Source of the DNA: an uncultured Mucispirillum sp.
GTDB taxonomy: Bacteria; Chrysiogenota; Deferribacteres; Deferribacterales; Mucispirillaceae
Assembly (NCBI GenBank): GCA_944326705.1
Contig: CALVEY010000008.1
Span: 1-64,000 of the forward strand
Direction of reading: 5' to 3'
DNA: 64,000 nt
Both the position numbers and the translations under genes were made by a program. Below are positions 35,160 through 44,977 of the stretch, one piece after another (within the stretch, counting starts at the first letter, position 1; every line of letters begins with the position of its first letter). The notes beneath the pieces were generated by a model. The model was not told the DNA's origin. It did not search any database and saw only the letters and a list, made by a program, of their open reading frames with translations.

Positions 35160-36170
35160 ATGGCACATCATAATATAAAAGTTAAGTTATCTAATATAGC
35201 CGCTCTTTTAGGCGGCTCTTTACAAGGAAATGATATTGAGATTACTGGTTTCTGCACACCAGAAAATCAGGAAAAGGGCTCAATATGTATCATCTCAGCA
35301 AAACAGTATATTCAATATACAAAAGATGGAGAAGCTTCCGCATATATTGTTACAGAAGGATTAAATATTGAAACAGATAAACCTTTAGTAATAGTAAAAG
35401 ATGCAAGACCTGCACTTGTTAAAATATTATCTTATATTTATCCAGCAGAGCCAGTGAAAGAATATCTTTCAAAATTTGCAGCAATAGATGAAAGTGCAGT
35501 TATTGAACAGCCATGCCATATAGATAATTTTGTATCAGTTGGAAAAAATGTGCGCATTGGTAAAAATACAAAAATCTATCCTAATGTAGTTATTGGCGAT
35601 AATGTTACAATAGGCGAAAACTGTATTATATATGGCAATGTTACAATATATGAAAATATTACTGTTGGTAATAATGTAATTATTCATGCTGGGGCAGTTA
35701 TTGGTGCAGACGGCTTTGGTTTTATCCCAGGTGAAAATCCTACAAAAATACCACAAAAAGGCACAGTTATATTACATGATTTTGTAGAGATTGGAGCAAA
35801 TGCCTGTATAGACAGGGCAACAATTGGTTCAACAGAAATAGGCTTTGGAACAAAACTTGATGATTTAGTTATGGTGGGGCATAATACTCATTTAGGTAAA
35901 GCATGTTTAATTGCCAGTCAGGTTGGTTTCAGCGGCAGTATTAAGGCTGGAGATTTTATTGTTGCAGGTGGTCAGGTTGGCTTTGCAGACCATATAACAA
36001 TTGCATCAGGCTCAATGTTTGGCGGTCAAAGTGGGGTGCCAAGCAGTGTTGAGAAAAAAGGTATGTATCTTGGCTCACCATGTATGGAATTTGGCAAGTT
36101 TGCTAAATCTCATGCTGTATTTCAAGAGCTGCCTGAATTAAAACGGAGGGTTAGAGACCTTGGAAAATAG
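35160..36170 (+). CDS. lpxD: UDP-3-O-acylglucosamine N-acyltransferase LpxD
   Basis: 336 residues with an N-terminal uridine-binding domain and a left-handed beta helix of hexapeptide repeats (from about residue 105: [23 protein letters not shown]). The catalytic His is in [17 protein letters not shown] near residue 240. It adds the second acyl chain in lipid A synthesis. Confidence 0.95.
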   Translation: MAHHNIKVKLSNIAALLGGSLQGNDIEITGFCTPENQEKGSICIISAKQYIQYTKDGEASAYIVTEGLNIETDKPLVIVKDARPALVKILSYIYPAEPVKEYLSKFAAIDESAVIEQPCHIDNFVSVGKNVRIGKNTKIYPNVVIGDNVTIGENCIIYGNVTIYENITVGNNVIIHAGAVIGADGFGFIPGENPTKIPQKGTVILHDFVEIGANACIDRATIGSTEIGFGTKLDDLVMVGHNTHLGKACLIASQVGFSGSIKAGDFIVAGGQVGFADHITIASGSMFGGQSGVPSSVEKKGMYLGSPCMEFGKFAKSHAVFQELPELKRRVRDLGK

Positions 36171-36606
36171 AGTAATAGAAATAGATGAAATAAAACAAAT
36201 TCTTCCACACAGGTATCCTTTTTTACTTGTGGATAGAGTAACAGAAATATATGATAATAAAATAATTGGCTATAAAAATGTAACAGTTAATGAAGAATTT
36301 TTTAACGGCCATTTTCCAGATTTTCCAGTTATGCCTGGAGTATTAATAATAGAAGCTCTTGCTCAGATTTCTGGTATATTTGGAATTTTAAAAATGAAAG
36401 AAGACGGCACATATAAAGAAGGACTTAAAACATTATTTACTGGTATAAATAATGTGAAATTTGCTCACCCTGTAAGACCAGGGGACAGACTTACACTAGA
36501 AGCTGAATATATAAAGCAGAAAATGGGTATCTGGTGGTTTAACGTTTGTGCAAAAGTTGATGATAAAACAGCTGTAAAAGCAGAATTATCTGCAGCATTA
36601 AAGTAA
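36160..36606 (+). CDS. fabZ: 3-hydroxyacyl-ACP dehydratase FabZ
   Basis: TTG start at 36160 inside the end of lpxD, supported by GGAGGG 9 bases upstream (148 residues). [17 protein letters not shown] opens the hotdog fold; the catalytic His and Glu are in [22 protein letters not shown] near residues 50-66. Confidence 0.95.
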   Translation: MENRVIEIDEIKQILPHRYPFLLVDRVTEIYDNKIIGYKNVTVNEEFFNGHFPDFPVMPGVLIIEALAQISGIFGILKMKEDGTYKEGLKTLFTGINNVKFAHPVRPGDRLTLEAEYIKQKMGIWWFNVCAKVDDKTAVKAELSAALK

Positions 36607-36621
36607 TATAAGGGGGAATAT

Positions 36622-37398
36622 ATGGCAATACACCCAAGTGCAGAAGTTCATAAAAGTGCAATTGTAGCAGAAAGTGCAGAGATAGGCAGAAATGCTTATG
36701 TAGGACCACACTGCGTGATAGGTGAAAATGTTAAAATAGGCATGAATGCTATTGTAGAATGTCATACAGAGATAGGTGACAGAACGATTTTAGCACCAAA
36801 TGCACATGTGGGTGGTGCGCCACAGGATTATTCCTTTAAAAATGAAGATACAAAACTGATAATAGGAACAGACTGTCTTATAAGAGAGTTTGCACCTATC
36901 CACAGGGCAACAACAAAAGAAGACTGGAAAACAGTAATAGGTAACGGCTGCTTAATTATGGCTTTATCCCATATAGGACACGACTGTAAATTTGGTAATA
37001 ATGTTACACTTGTAGCATCAATGATACCTGGCCATGTTCATGTGGATGATTATGCTTTAATTTCAGGTTATGCAGGAATACACCAGGGTGTTCATATAGG
37101 GACAATGGCTATGGTTGCAGGTATGAGCCATATTTCATTAGATGTGCCGCCATACTGCATTGCAGCAAACCCTGTAAAAGGCAGAATAGCAGGTCTTAAT
37201 GTGGTTGGACTAAAAAGGCGGGGAGTAACAAGTGAAGCAAGAAGAGAGCTTGCTCGTGCATTAAAAATATTCCTTGACAGGTCATATACATTAGATGCTG
37301 CTAAAGAAAAGTTAAAAGAATTAGAACAGTTTGATGAAGTTGTTACTTTTAGAAACTTTATAGAAGAATCTTCTCGCAGAGGCATAACAAGAGTTTAG
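36622..37398 (+). CDS. lpxA: UDP-N-acetylglucosamine O-acyltransferase LpxA
   Basis: 258 residues. Hexapeptide beta helix from the N-terminus, catalytic His in CLIMALSHIGHDCKFG near residue 120, and a helical C-terminal domain (GLNVVGLKRRGVTSEARRELARALKIF) typical of LpxA. First acylation step of lipid A. Confidence 0.96.
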   Translation: MAIHPSAEVHKSAIVAESAEIGRNAYVGPHCVIGENVKIGMNAIVECHTEIGDRTILAPNAHVGGAPQDYSFKNEDTKLIIGTDCLIREFAPIHRATTKEDWKTVIGNGCLIMALSHIGHDCKFGNNVTLVASMIPGHVHVDDYALISGYAGIHQGVHIGTMAMVAGMSHISLDVPPYCIAANPVKGRIAGLNVVGLKRRGVTSEARRELARALKIFLDRSYTLDAAKEKLKELEQFDEVVTFRNFIEESSRRGITRV

Positions 37399-37425
37399 TG
37401 TTTTAGAAAATATCTAAAACATTTT
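37399..37425 (+). terminator. Terminator-like hairpin after lpxA
   Basis: 9-bp stem TGTTTTAGA / TCTAAAACA (37399-37407 with 37413-37421) followed by TTTT, beginning at the lpxA stop codon. A further small hairpin GGCGAA / TTCGCC lies at 37471-37487. Confidence 0.6.
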
Positions 37426-37538
37426 AATGCATATAATATATGAAATATTTAGTAGATATTCTGTTTAACAGGCGAATTTATTTCGCCAGAGCGTTAGTTA
37501 TAAAAAAACAGGACGTTTTTTTATATAGAGAGGTTAAT

Positions 37539-38510
37539 ATGTTGAATGTAGGTTTAATCGGACTAGGTAAAATGGGAAAATATCACTTAAATTTATATAG
37601 TGATATAAGAGATGTAAAATTAGTGGGTATATGTGATGCAAACCCTGATGTAGTAAATGAATTATCAGAAAAAACAGGTGTGCAGGGCTATACTAACTAT
37701 AAAGAAATGTTTCCTTATGTTGATGCAATAACTATTGCTGCACCTACAAGATTTCACTATGAAATAGCCCGTGAATGTCTGCTTGCCGGTAAACATTTAC
37801 TTGTAGAAAAACCTATAACTACAGATTATGACCAGGCAAGAGAGCTTTTTGATATTGCAATATCTAAAAATTTAGTTCTTCATATTGGCCATGTGGAGCG
37901 TTTTAACGGCGCTGTGCAGGAAATTCGAAAAATTGCAGAAAACCCAAGATTTGTAGAATCAAAAAGGGTTGCTCAGTTTAACCCTAACTTTAAAGCAGAC
38001 AGCATTGTGCTTGATTTAATGATACATGACATAGATATAGTATTAAATTTAATAGGCAGCCCTGTGAAAGCTATTCAGGCTATGGGTTCAAAAGTGCATA
38101 CTGATTTAGCAGATTTTGCATCAGTAAATATTGCTTTTGAAAATAATGCGGTAGCTAATTTATATGTAAGCCGTATGAGTCAGATAAAAGAAAGGTTTAT
38201 GACAGTTTATGAAGATAATGCACTTTATAAGCTTGATTTTACTACTCAGGATATTAATATTTATCGTCAAGGTCAGACACAGCAGACTATCAGTGAAAAA
38301 GAATTAAGATATAAAAACGAATTTATACAAGAAAGACTATTTGTATATAAAGAAAATCCATTAAAAAGTGAAATAATGCACTTTATTAACTGTGTAACAG
38401 GTAAAACAAAAAGAACAGTTACAGTTGAGCATGATTTACTTTCATTAAATGTTGCTCTTAAAACAGATGAACTTTTACGCAAAGGCATATTTGGGCAAGT
38501 AGAGTTATAG
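37539..38510 (+). CDS. Gfo/Idh/MocA family oxidoreductase
   Basis: The ATG at 37539 is chosen because AGAGAGG ends 5 bases upstream and the Rossmann strand follows at once (NVGLIGLGKMGKYH); the longer frame from 37440 adds 33 unlike residues (323 residues from 37539). VEKPITTDYDQA near residue 92 is the family's EKP motif. Relatives such as GnnA oxidise the 3-OH of UDP-GlcNAc for 3-amino lipid A, and the lpxA neighbourhood suits that, but no GnnB aminotransferase is present here. An NAD-dependent UDP-sugar dehydrogenase is the best guess. Confidence 0.8.
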   Translation: MLNVGLIGLGKMGKYHLNLYSDIRDVKLVGICDANPDVVNELSEKTGVQGYTNYKEMFPYVDAITIAAPTRFHYEIARECLLAGKHLLVEKPITTDYDQARELFDIAISKNLVLHIGHVERFNGAVQEIRKIAENPRFVESKRVAQFNPNFKADSIVLDLMIHDIDIVLNLIGSPVKAIQAMGSKVHTDLADFASVNIAFENNAVANLYVSRMSQIKERFMTVYEDNALYKLDFTTQDINIYRQGQTQQTISEKELRYKNEFIQERLFVYKENPLKSEIMHFINCVTGKTKRTVTVEHDLLSLNVALKTDELLRKGIFGQVEL

Positions 38511-38519
38511 TGTAAATAT

Positions 38520-38984
38520 ATGGAGCATAATAATCAGGCGCCAATAGCTGCAGGCAGTTATTCAAAAGTAAAGCCGGATAAAAAAATATTAGCCGATGCT
38601 GCTTTTGGATATTATATCAGTAAAGAGATAGGAAGAAATGACGCAGGTCAGACTGTTGTTGTAAAAAACAACTCTATAATGGCGGTGGAAGCATTTGAAG
38701 GCAGATTAGATACTATCAGCAGAGGTTGCCATTTTGCAAACGGTAAGGCTGTAATAGTAATTTCTGGTAAACAATCTAAAAGTGATGATAGTGTTAATCC
38801 GCTAATAGATTTATCCCTTTTAAGATATGCTGTAGAATGCGGCAGTAAAGCAGTAGCTTTAGAAGCTGAAAAAGTTAATGTATTAAATCTTAAAGAATGC
38901 AAAGATTATGCAGCTAAAAGCGGGCTTGTGTTTTTTGCATTTAACGGCGCTGATTTATTAAGGTATATGAAAAAAGGCAGCTGA
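38520..38984 (+). CDS. LpxI C-terminal domain protein (UDP-2,3-diacylglucosamine pyrophosphatase-like), lacking the N-terminal domain
   Basis: 154 residues matching only the C-terminal (DUF1009) domain of LpxI: KPDKKILADAAFGYYISKEIGRNDAGQTVVVKNNSIMAVEAFEG, later VIVISGKQ and KAVALEAEKVNVL. LpxI is normally about 270 residues with an N-terminal Rossmann-like domain; here the preceding gene ends 9 bases upstream, so that domain is missing. Position after lpxA and the oxidoreductase matches lpxI in other bacteria. Whether the single domain is active is unknown. It overlaps the next gene by one base (TGATG). Confidence 0.75.
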   Translation: MEHNNQAPIAAGSYSKVKPDKKILADAAFGYYISKEIGRNDAGQTVVVKNNSIMAVEAFEGRLDTISRGCHFANGKAVIVISGKQSKSDDSVNPLIDLSLLRYAVECGSKAVALEAEKVNVLNLKECKDYAAKSGLVFFAFNGADLLRYMKKGS

Positions 38985-39775
38985 TGGATATATTATCAAT
39001 TATTTTTATTGGCATTATTGGTTTAGTTTTTGGCAGTTTTATGAATGTGTTAATAATGCGTGTACCAAAAAATATCAGCATAGTAAAACCATCATCATTC
39101 TGCCCACAGTGTATGGAAGATATAGCATGGAAAGATAACATACCAGTAATCAGCTATATTTTATTAAAAGGCAGATGCAGACACTGTAAAAAAAGTATAC
39201 CTATAATGTATCCGCTGACAGAAATTTTAACAGCACTTTTATTTGTAGTAATATATTTAAAATTTGGCTTAAATTTAATGTTTTTTAAGTATGTTATATT
39301 TGTATTTTTAGTTCTTACTGTTTCATTAACAGATATATATACATCATCTGATGATAATTTTGAAACTGGTATGATACCAACAGTTTATATTGCGCTTGGA
39401 ATACTTGCAGGGCTTATATTTGGCATAATTGAGGGCTTTTTTGCTTACTATCTTGCAGGTATTGCTGCTGGATATTTAGTGCTTTTCTTCCCAGCTTATT
39501 TTTATTCTAAAATAAGGCATAAAGAAGGTATGGGGGAAGGCGATTTTATGTTTTTTGCTATGATTGGTGCTTTTACAGGTCTTGGCTCAATACCTGCTGT
39601 TTTAACTTTTGCAGCATTTTTTGGTATAGTTGCAGGCTTAGCAGTGATTATAGTAACAAAAGATAGAAATTATCCGATACCTTTTGCACCAATGCTTGGT
39701 GTATCGGCTATTATATATGTATTTTTTGAGGAACTGCTTAACAGTTATAACTGGAGCAGTTTTATAATAAATTAA
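38984..39775 (+). CDS. Prepilin peptidase (type IV leader peptidase, A24)
   Basis: 263 residues, polytopic. GSFMNVLIMRVP near residue 17, the zinc site CPQC and CRHC at about residues 43-67, and the two catalytic aspartates in VSLTDIYTS near residue 112 and GMGEGDFMFF near residue 183 (GxGD) are all present. It cleaves and N-methylates type IV pilin-like precursors. Confidence 0.93.
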   Translation: MDILSIIFIGIIGLVFGSFMNVLIMRVPKNISIVKPSSFCPQCMEDIAWKDNIPVISYILLKGRCRHCKKSIPIMYPLTEILTALLFVVIYLKFGLNLMFFKYVIFVFLVLTVSLTDIYTSSDDNFETGMIPTVYIALGILAGLIFGIIEGFFAYYLAGIAAGYLVLFFPAYFYSKIRHKEGMGEGDFMFFAMIGAFTGLGSIPAVLTFAAFFGIVAGLAVIIVTKDRNYPIPFAPMLGVSAIIYVFFEELLNSYNWSSFIIN

Positions 39776-39792
39776 TTTAGTGAGGATTGCTC

Positions 39793-40971
39793 ATGCAGGA
39801 TATTGAAAGCCAGTTAGAGCTTATAAAACGCGGCACAGCAGAAATTATTTCAGAGGAAGATTTAATTGCAAAATTAAAACAAAATAGACCGCTTAATGTA
39901 AAAGCAGGATTTGACCCAACAGCACCAGATTTACATTTAGGTCATACAGTAGTGCTGCAGAAAATGAAACATTTTCAAGAACTTGGTCATAATGTAACAT
40001 TTTTGATTGGTGATTTTACTGGTATGATTGGTGACCCTACTGGCAAATCAGAAACAAGAAAACCGCTTACAAAAGAGCAGGTACTTGCTAATGCAGAAAC
40101 ATATAAAGAGCAGGTCTTTAAAATATTAGACCCAGAAAAAACTAAAATATGCTTTAACTCTGCATGGCTTGAGCCATTAACTATGAAAGAAACATTATCT
40201 TTAATGGCAAAATTTACAGTAGCAAGAATTATAGAAAGAGATGATTTCCAAAAAAGATATAAAGCTGGCGAACCTATTGGTATGCATGAATTTATGTATC
40301 CAATAATGCAGGGCTTTGATTCTGTAAATATGAATACAGATATAGAGCTTGGCGGCACAGACCAGAAATTTAATCTGCTTGTAGGCAGGGATTTATTAAG
40401 ACAGTATGGCAAAGAAGCTCAAGTTGCAATCACTATGCCTATTATTGAAGGCCTTGACGGTGTTCAAAAAATGAGTAAATCTCTTGGCAACTATGTGGGA
40501 ATATCTGAAAGTCCAAAAGATATGTTTGGAAAGCTTATGTCTATTACTGATGAATTAATGTTTAGATACTATACATTATTAAGTGATATGAGCTTAAAAG
40601 ACATAGAAAAAATGAAACAGGATATAGAAACTGGTGATTTCCACCCAATGACAGCTAAGAAAAACTTAGCAAGAGAGATTGTATCTCGCTACCACGGCAC
40701 AAAAGCAGGTGTAGAAGCCGAAGAAGAATTTGTGAGAGTATTCTCAAATAAAAATATTCCAACAGATATTCAGGAATATAAAATACAAGGCTGCTTTTTA
40801 GATATAATATTAGCATTAAATTTTGCATCATCAAAATCTGAAGCAAGAAGACTTGCAGAGCAGGGCGGCGTCCATTTTGAAAATGAAAAAGTATATGATT
40901 TAACTCTTACACCAGAGCATGATGGTATATTAAAAGTTGGCAAAAGAAAGTTTGCAAAATTAATAAAATAA
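39793..40971 (+). CDS. tyrS: Tyrosyl-tRNA synthetase
   Basis: The ATG at 39793 with GAGG 7 bases upstream is preferred over TTG at 39787 (392 residues). HIGH-type motif [11 protein letters not shown] near residue 43, [12 protein letters not shown] near 228, and a C-terminal S4-like RNA-binding segment ([19 protein letters not shown]). Confidence 0.95.
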   Translation: MQDIESQLELIKRGTAEIISEEDLIAKLKQNRPLNVKAGFDPTAPDLHLGHTVVLQKMKHFQELGHNVTFLIGDFTGMIGDPTGKSETRKPLTKEQVLANAETYKEQVFKILDPEKTKICFNSAWLEPLTMKETLSLMAKFTVARIIERDDFQKRYKAGEPIGMHEFMYPIMQGFDSVNMNTDIELGGTDQKFNLLVGRDLLRQYGKEAQVAITMPIIEGLDGVQKMSKSLGNYVGISESPKDMFGKLMSITDELMFRYYTLLSDMSLKDIEKMKQDIETGDFHPMTAKKNLAREIVSRYHGTKAGVEAEEEFVRVFSNKNIPTDIQEYKIQGCFLDIILALNFASSKSEARRLAEQGGVHFENEKVYDLTLTPEHDGILKVGKRKFAKLIK

Positions 40972-41043
40972 ACGAATCTAGGCAAAATATACTTGTAATG
41001 ATTATCTTAATATGATAAAAAGACAGGTAATGTTTAGATTATA

Positions 41044-41067
41044 TAGATTAAAAGAAATCTAATTTTA
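41044..41067 (+). terminator. Weak hairpin after tyrS
   Basis: 6-bp stem TAGATT / AATCTA with a 6-nt loop, followed by a T-rich stretch, about 70 bases after the tyrS stop. Confidence 0.35.
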
Positions 41068-41097
41068 ATTTTTAGCTTTATAGCAGGAGGCAATACT

Positions 41098-42357
41098 GTG
41101 GCTATAGTTAGGCCTTTTAGAGGCGTAAGATATAATACTGAACAAGTGTTATTAAAAAATGTTATTACACCACCTTACGATGTTATTACACCAGAAATGA
41201 GAGCAGCTTATGTGGCTAAATCTCCTTACAATGTGGCATTAATTGATTTACCTGTTGGCGGAGATGACAGATATGCTGTTGCTGGTAATCTATATCGTAA
41301 ATGGAAAGATGAAGGTATCTTAGTTAAAGATAAAGAAAAATCTTTCTATCTTTATGAACAGGTGTATGAATACGGCGGTAAAACTTATGTCCGTTCTGGG
41401 TTTGTTGGAGCGTTAAAATTATCTGAATTTGGAAAAGGTCAGGTTTTCCCACATGAAAAAACACTTTCAGGTCCAAAGGCTGATAGATATGAGCTTATGA
41501 AAGCATCAAAAGCTAATTTCTCACAAATTTTTGGCTTATATCAGGATAATGAAAACAGGCTTTCAGCATTATTTAACGATGTTAAAAAAACAATGCCTTC
41601 CGCATCAGCTATTGATGAAGCTGGTGTAAAACATTCTGTATGGGCTATATCTGATGAAGAAGATATTACTAAAATAGAAAGCTTTATGAGAGATAAAGCT
41701 ATATATATAGCTGATGGTCACCATAGATATGAAACAGCCTTAAAATACAGAGATGATATGCGTGCTCAAGAAGGTTTAACAGAAGGCGAAGAACGTAACT
41801 ATGATTATGTTATGATGATGTTTGTTAACTTTATGGACGAAGGCTTAAAAGTCTTCCCTACTCACAGAGTTATAGATGTGGCAGATAATTTTGAAGATAA
41901 AGATTTTCTTGACTATGCTTCATCATTATTTGAAGTTCATAAGTTAGAAAACAGGGAAATGGCAGAAAAATTCTTAAAAGATAATGTAAATCATCCTGGC
42001 GCATGGGTATTCTATGGCAAACAGGGTATATACAGCATGAATTTATTACAGGAAGCTAGAGAAAACCAGCACCCAGTATATAGAAAAGTAAGCACTTATC
42101 TTTTAGAAGATTTAGTATTAAAAGGTTATTTTAAATACAGCGATGAAAGACTGCTTGCAAAAGCAGGAATCCACTTTCTCCAAAGCTGGGAAGAAATAGA
42201 TGACTACAGAAAAAATCATTCTGCAGTTGCATTTATATTAAACGGGGAAAATATGGAATCTATCAGAGATGTTTCTGAAAGCGGTCTTGTTATGCCTCAA
42301 AAATCAACTTATTTCTATCCAAAATTAGCAACAGGATTATTATTTAACGATTTATAA
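41098..42357 (+). CDS. DUF1015 family protein
   Basis: GTG start with GGAGG 7 bases upstream (419 residues). N-terminal VRPFRGVRYNTE, then PPYDVITPEMRAAY near residue 25, FPHEKTLSGPKADRYELMKA near 120 and IADGHHRYETALKYRD near 203: the GHHR motif is the family hallmark. Relatives include ParB/Srx-fold free-serine kinases (SerK, SbnI), so ATP-dependent phosphorylation of a small metabolite is plausible but unproven. Bidirectional terminator follows. Confidence 0.88.
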   Translation: MAIVRPFRGVRYNTEQVLLKNVITPPYDVITPEMRAAYVAKSPYNVALIDLPVGGDDRYAVAGNLYRKWKDEGILVKDKEKSFYLYEQVYEYGGKTYVRSGFVGALKLSEFGKGQVFPHEKTLSGPKADRYELMKASKANFSQIFGLYQDNENRLSALFNDVKKTMPSASAIDEAGVKHSVWAISDEEDITKIESFMRDKAIYIADGHHRYETALKYRDDMRAQEGLTEGEERNYDYVMMMFVNFMDEGLKVFPTHRVIDVADNFEDKDFLDYASSLFEVHKLENREMAEKFLKDNVNHPGAWVFYGKQGIYSMNLLQEARENQHPVYRKVSTYLLEDLVLKGYFKYSDERLLAKAGIHFLQSWEEIDDYRKNHSAVAFILNGENMESIRDVSESGLVMPQKSTYFYPKLATGLLFNDL

Positions 42358-42361
42358 AATG

Positions 42362-42393
42362 AAAACCCTGCTTATTATAGTAAGCAGGGTTTT
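42362..42393. terminator. Bidirectional rho-independent terminator
   Basis: Perfect 13-bp stem AAAACCCTGCTTA / TAAGCAGGGTTTT with a 6-nt loop, T-rich on both strands, between convergent genes ending at 42357 and 42406. Confidence 0.92.
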
Positions 42394-42405
42394 TTATTTA
42401 ATATT

Positions 42406-43218
42406 TTAGAAGTTAAAAAATACTTGATAAAATACAGTTCCTGATGAAAAAAGTATTTTTGTGCCAGTTTCTGCTTTTATTATATAAATATTAAAATTAC
42501 CGCCAGTATCTATCATTATTTTTTCTTCAGTTTTTTGTATATTTATTTTATATCTTTCATCAAATATTGGTATAGAATAGTTTGTTTTGTTATAAAAATC
42601 ACTTTTCATGATTTTTACAGCCTCAGGGTATACGGATTTATATTCGTCAGAATCTTTCATAAGATATGTAAGAAGATATAAATGTTTCATAACAAAGCTG
42701 TAAACATCATCAAGTTTTGCTTTTGGAAAAAAGTATTCATTTATTTCAACACTGTTACCTGTTTCATGAATATTATCTGTATATTTTAAAGTAATTTCTG
42801 GTCTGTATTTTTCTACCTTAATATATGTTTTATTATCAAGAACTTCATATAGATATGTTATATTTTTATTTTTAGGTTTTAAAACAATTCTATTACCTGT
42901 TGTAAAAGGGCCATATTCATCATGAAGAATTCTAAAAGAGTATATAGATTGTTTAAGGTCTTTAATACTTTCTTCTCTTAATAATAAAAGCTCTATTTTA
43001 TCTGCTAAATCTGGCATATTATTTTTTTTAGCATTAATAAGCTCTACATCTAATATATGTTTATACATATTATCATAAGCCTTTTCTGTAATACATTTTT
43101 CTGCATTAAATACTATATTACCTTTTTCATTTATATCTATTTTCATTTTTTTACATGTATCTGCATAAGCTGATTGAAAAGCTAAAAGCAGAGAAAATAA
43201 AATTATTATTTTTTTCAT
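42406..43218 (-). CDS. Secreted protein of unknown function
   Basis: 270 residues with signal peptide MKKIIILFSLLLAFQSAYA and then DTCKKMKIDINEKGNIVFNAEKC. The first mature part is helical (AYDNMYKHILDVELINAKKNNMPDLADKIELLLLREESIKDLKQSI); the rest is beta-rich with many Tyr and Lys. No motif recognised. It starts 5 bases after the ankyrin-like gene's stop, so both are one operon. Confidence 0.65.
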   Translation of the reverse strand: MKKIIILFSLLLAFQSAYADTCKKMKIDINEKGNIVFNAEKCITEKAYDNMYKHILDVELINAKKNNMPDLADKIELLLLREESIKDLKQSIYSFRILHDEYGPFTTGNRIVLKPKNKNITYLYEVLDNKTYIKVEKYRPEITLKYTDNIHETGNSVEINEYFFPKAKLDDVYSFVMKHLYLLTYLMKDSDEYKSVYPEAVKIMKSDFYNKTNYSIPIFDERYKINIQKTEEKIMIDTGGNFNIYIIKAETGTKILFSSGTVFYQVFFNF

Positions 43219-43223
43219 ATTTA

Positions 43224-44951
43224 TTATTCTCCTGTGTAAACAACTCTAACATTTTTATTATTTTGTTCCATAATTGCTTTTTTATATATTTTTTTATCCT
43301 CTTCATCAATAAGAGTAATGGCAGCTTTATTATTACTTTTCTCTATTTTTAAAGTATATAAATCAAACTCATCTATAATATTCTTAACTTTCAAATTATA
43401 TGAAGCATTTTTAATATTAGAGCATAAGTTATTATCTTTTATAATTTTATTTATTTCATTTTGAATCTCATTATTATATGTAAAATAATTTATTTCACCA
43501 CATACAGCTTCATTTAAAGTAACATCTTTATATTCATAACCCATGATAATTTTATTATTATGCTCTGTAATAACATTAGAATAAAGCCCAAATTCATGTA
43601 TATAATTAAAAGAATTAAAGTTTATTCTATATTTTGAATAATATGCACCCATGTATGGTTTAAATACTATGGTATTTCCAGCAGGTGACCAGTAAAATTC
43701 ATAATCATTTATTCCATAGCTGACATTAGTGGTAAATATAGCTGCTTTTCTTGGTATTTCAATATCAGGAAATACTTTTGGGTCTTCAAAGTAGTATTTA
43801 TTAATCTGCTTAACAAGGCTTGTATATCCATATTTTTCTGCTCTTTCTTTTTCAGCATTCATAATTTTTTCAATAAGCATTTTTTTATCTATATAATCTT
43901 TGTATTCAGTAATAGATTTAACCTGCCTTATACCATTAACTACCTGTGGTTTATTTAAAAGGTTTGCAGTATTTTTATCCTGCTGATTATATTCTTTTTT
44001 AGCGGGCAAAGGTTTATTCCAAATTCCTTTATTTTTTAATTCTACAATTACATCATAATATGTTCTATCAATATCAAATGGATAGTTTACATCAAACCCT
44101 AATTCTATAAGTTTTTCTGCCATTTCTATAAGTGGTTTTTTAGCAGTAAGAGCAGTTTTTAAAAGCATTTCTCTTGAAGATGTATATACAGACATTTTTT
44201 TATCTTTTATTAAGTATTCTGCAATTGAAATATTATTATATTTGACAGCATCAGATAAAAAATCATCATAAGTGCTTTGACTAATAGAATAATTGTTTTT
44301 TAAATTAAATCCTGCTTCATAAAGCTTAAACATTTCTTTATTTCCATATTTTAAAAGAAAATCAACAGTGCTGCATGTATCATACTTATCAATAGAAATA
44401 TATTCTATGCCAGTAGTAGCAAATTCTTTAAACATATAGTTATTACCATAAATGATAGATAATGCCGCAGGGGTAACACATTCCGTGCTTATATCTTTAC
44501 CATTATAGTGAAAAATACCATATTCCCGTTCAGTTATAGGAGTATTTATTCTTCTTCCATTTTTAACATAAGTATTAAGAAGTGTTTTAAATATTTTTTG
44601 GCTGTTATAAACAACTGTAACATGAATAGGTGTAACACTAATCTCACTATCCATAATAGTAAATGTTTCATTATATATATCATCTAGTTCATATTGATTT
44701 TTTTTAATAAGATTATCAAATTCTTTTAAATTATCTTTTTGAATAGCCTTTATAAGGTTTCTTTCGTATTCACATCTTTTGACAGCATCTTTATTATTGT
44801 AATAATCCTTATTACTTTCTAATTTTGTAAATTTGGAACAATTTGTTTTAAGCACTGAATCAAAATATTCATTCAATGTCATTGTTTTTTCTTCTGCATA
44901 TACGGTTCCAGTAACACATATAAGCATAATAAATGCTAAAAATAATTTCAT
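43224..44951 (-). CDS. Secreted protein with degenerate ankyrin-like repeats
   Basis: 575 residues with signal peptide MKLFLAFIMLICVTGTVYA. From about residue 65 to 320 there are helix-turn-helix units resembling ankyrin repeats: NLIKAIQKDNLKEFDNLI, TPIHVTVVYNSQKIFKTLL, TPAALSIIYGNNYMFKEF, TVDFLLKYGNKEMFKLY, DAVKYNNISIAEYLI and KPLIEMAEKLIELGFDVNYPFD. The C-terminal 250 residues are different and beta-rich. Secreted ankyrin proteins can act on hosts or as periplasmic scaffolds; neither can be shown here. It heads a two-gene unit with the secreted protein downstream. Confidence 0.65.
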   Translation of the reverse strand: MKLFLAFIMLICVTGTVYAEEKTMTLNEYFDSVLKTNCSKFTKLESNKDYYNNKDAVKRCEYERNLIKAIQKDNLKEFDNLIKKNQYELDDIYNETFTIMDSEISVTPIHVTVVYNSQKIFKTLLNTYVKNGRRINTPITEREYGIFHYNGKDISTECVTPAALSIIYGNNYMFKEFATTGIEYISIDKYDTCSTVDFLLKYGNKEMFKLYEAGFNLKNNYSISQSTYDDFLSDAVKYNNISIAEYLIKDKKMSVYTSSREMLLKTALTAKKPLIEMAEKLIELGFDVNYPFDIDRTYYDVIVELKNKGIWNKPLPAKKEYNQQDKNTANLLNKPQVVNGIRQVKSITEYKDYIDKKMLIEKIMNAEKERAEKYGYTSLVKQINKYYFEDPKVFPDIEIPRKAAIFTTNVSYGINDYEFYWSPAGNTIVFKPYMGAYYSKYRINFNSFNYIHEFGLYSNVITEHNNKIIMGYEYKDVTLNEAVCGEINYFTYNNEIQNEINKIIKDNNLCSNIKNASYNLKVKNIIDEFDLYTLKIEKSNNKAAITLIDEEDKKIYKKAIMEQNNKNVRVVYTGE

Positions 44952-44977
44952 TTTTCCCTCTCTTTTTATTTATTTAT

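Noticed and set aside
37440-37538. 33-residue N-terminal extension of the Gfo/Idh/MocA protein
   Set aside because: The Rossmann strand begins right after the ATG at 37539, which has a good ribosome binding site; the extension crosses leader hairpins.
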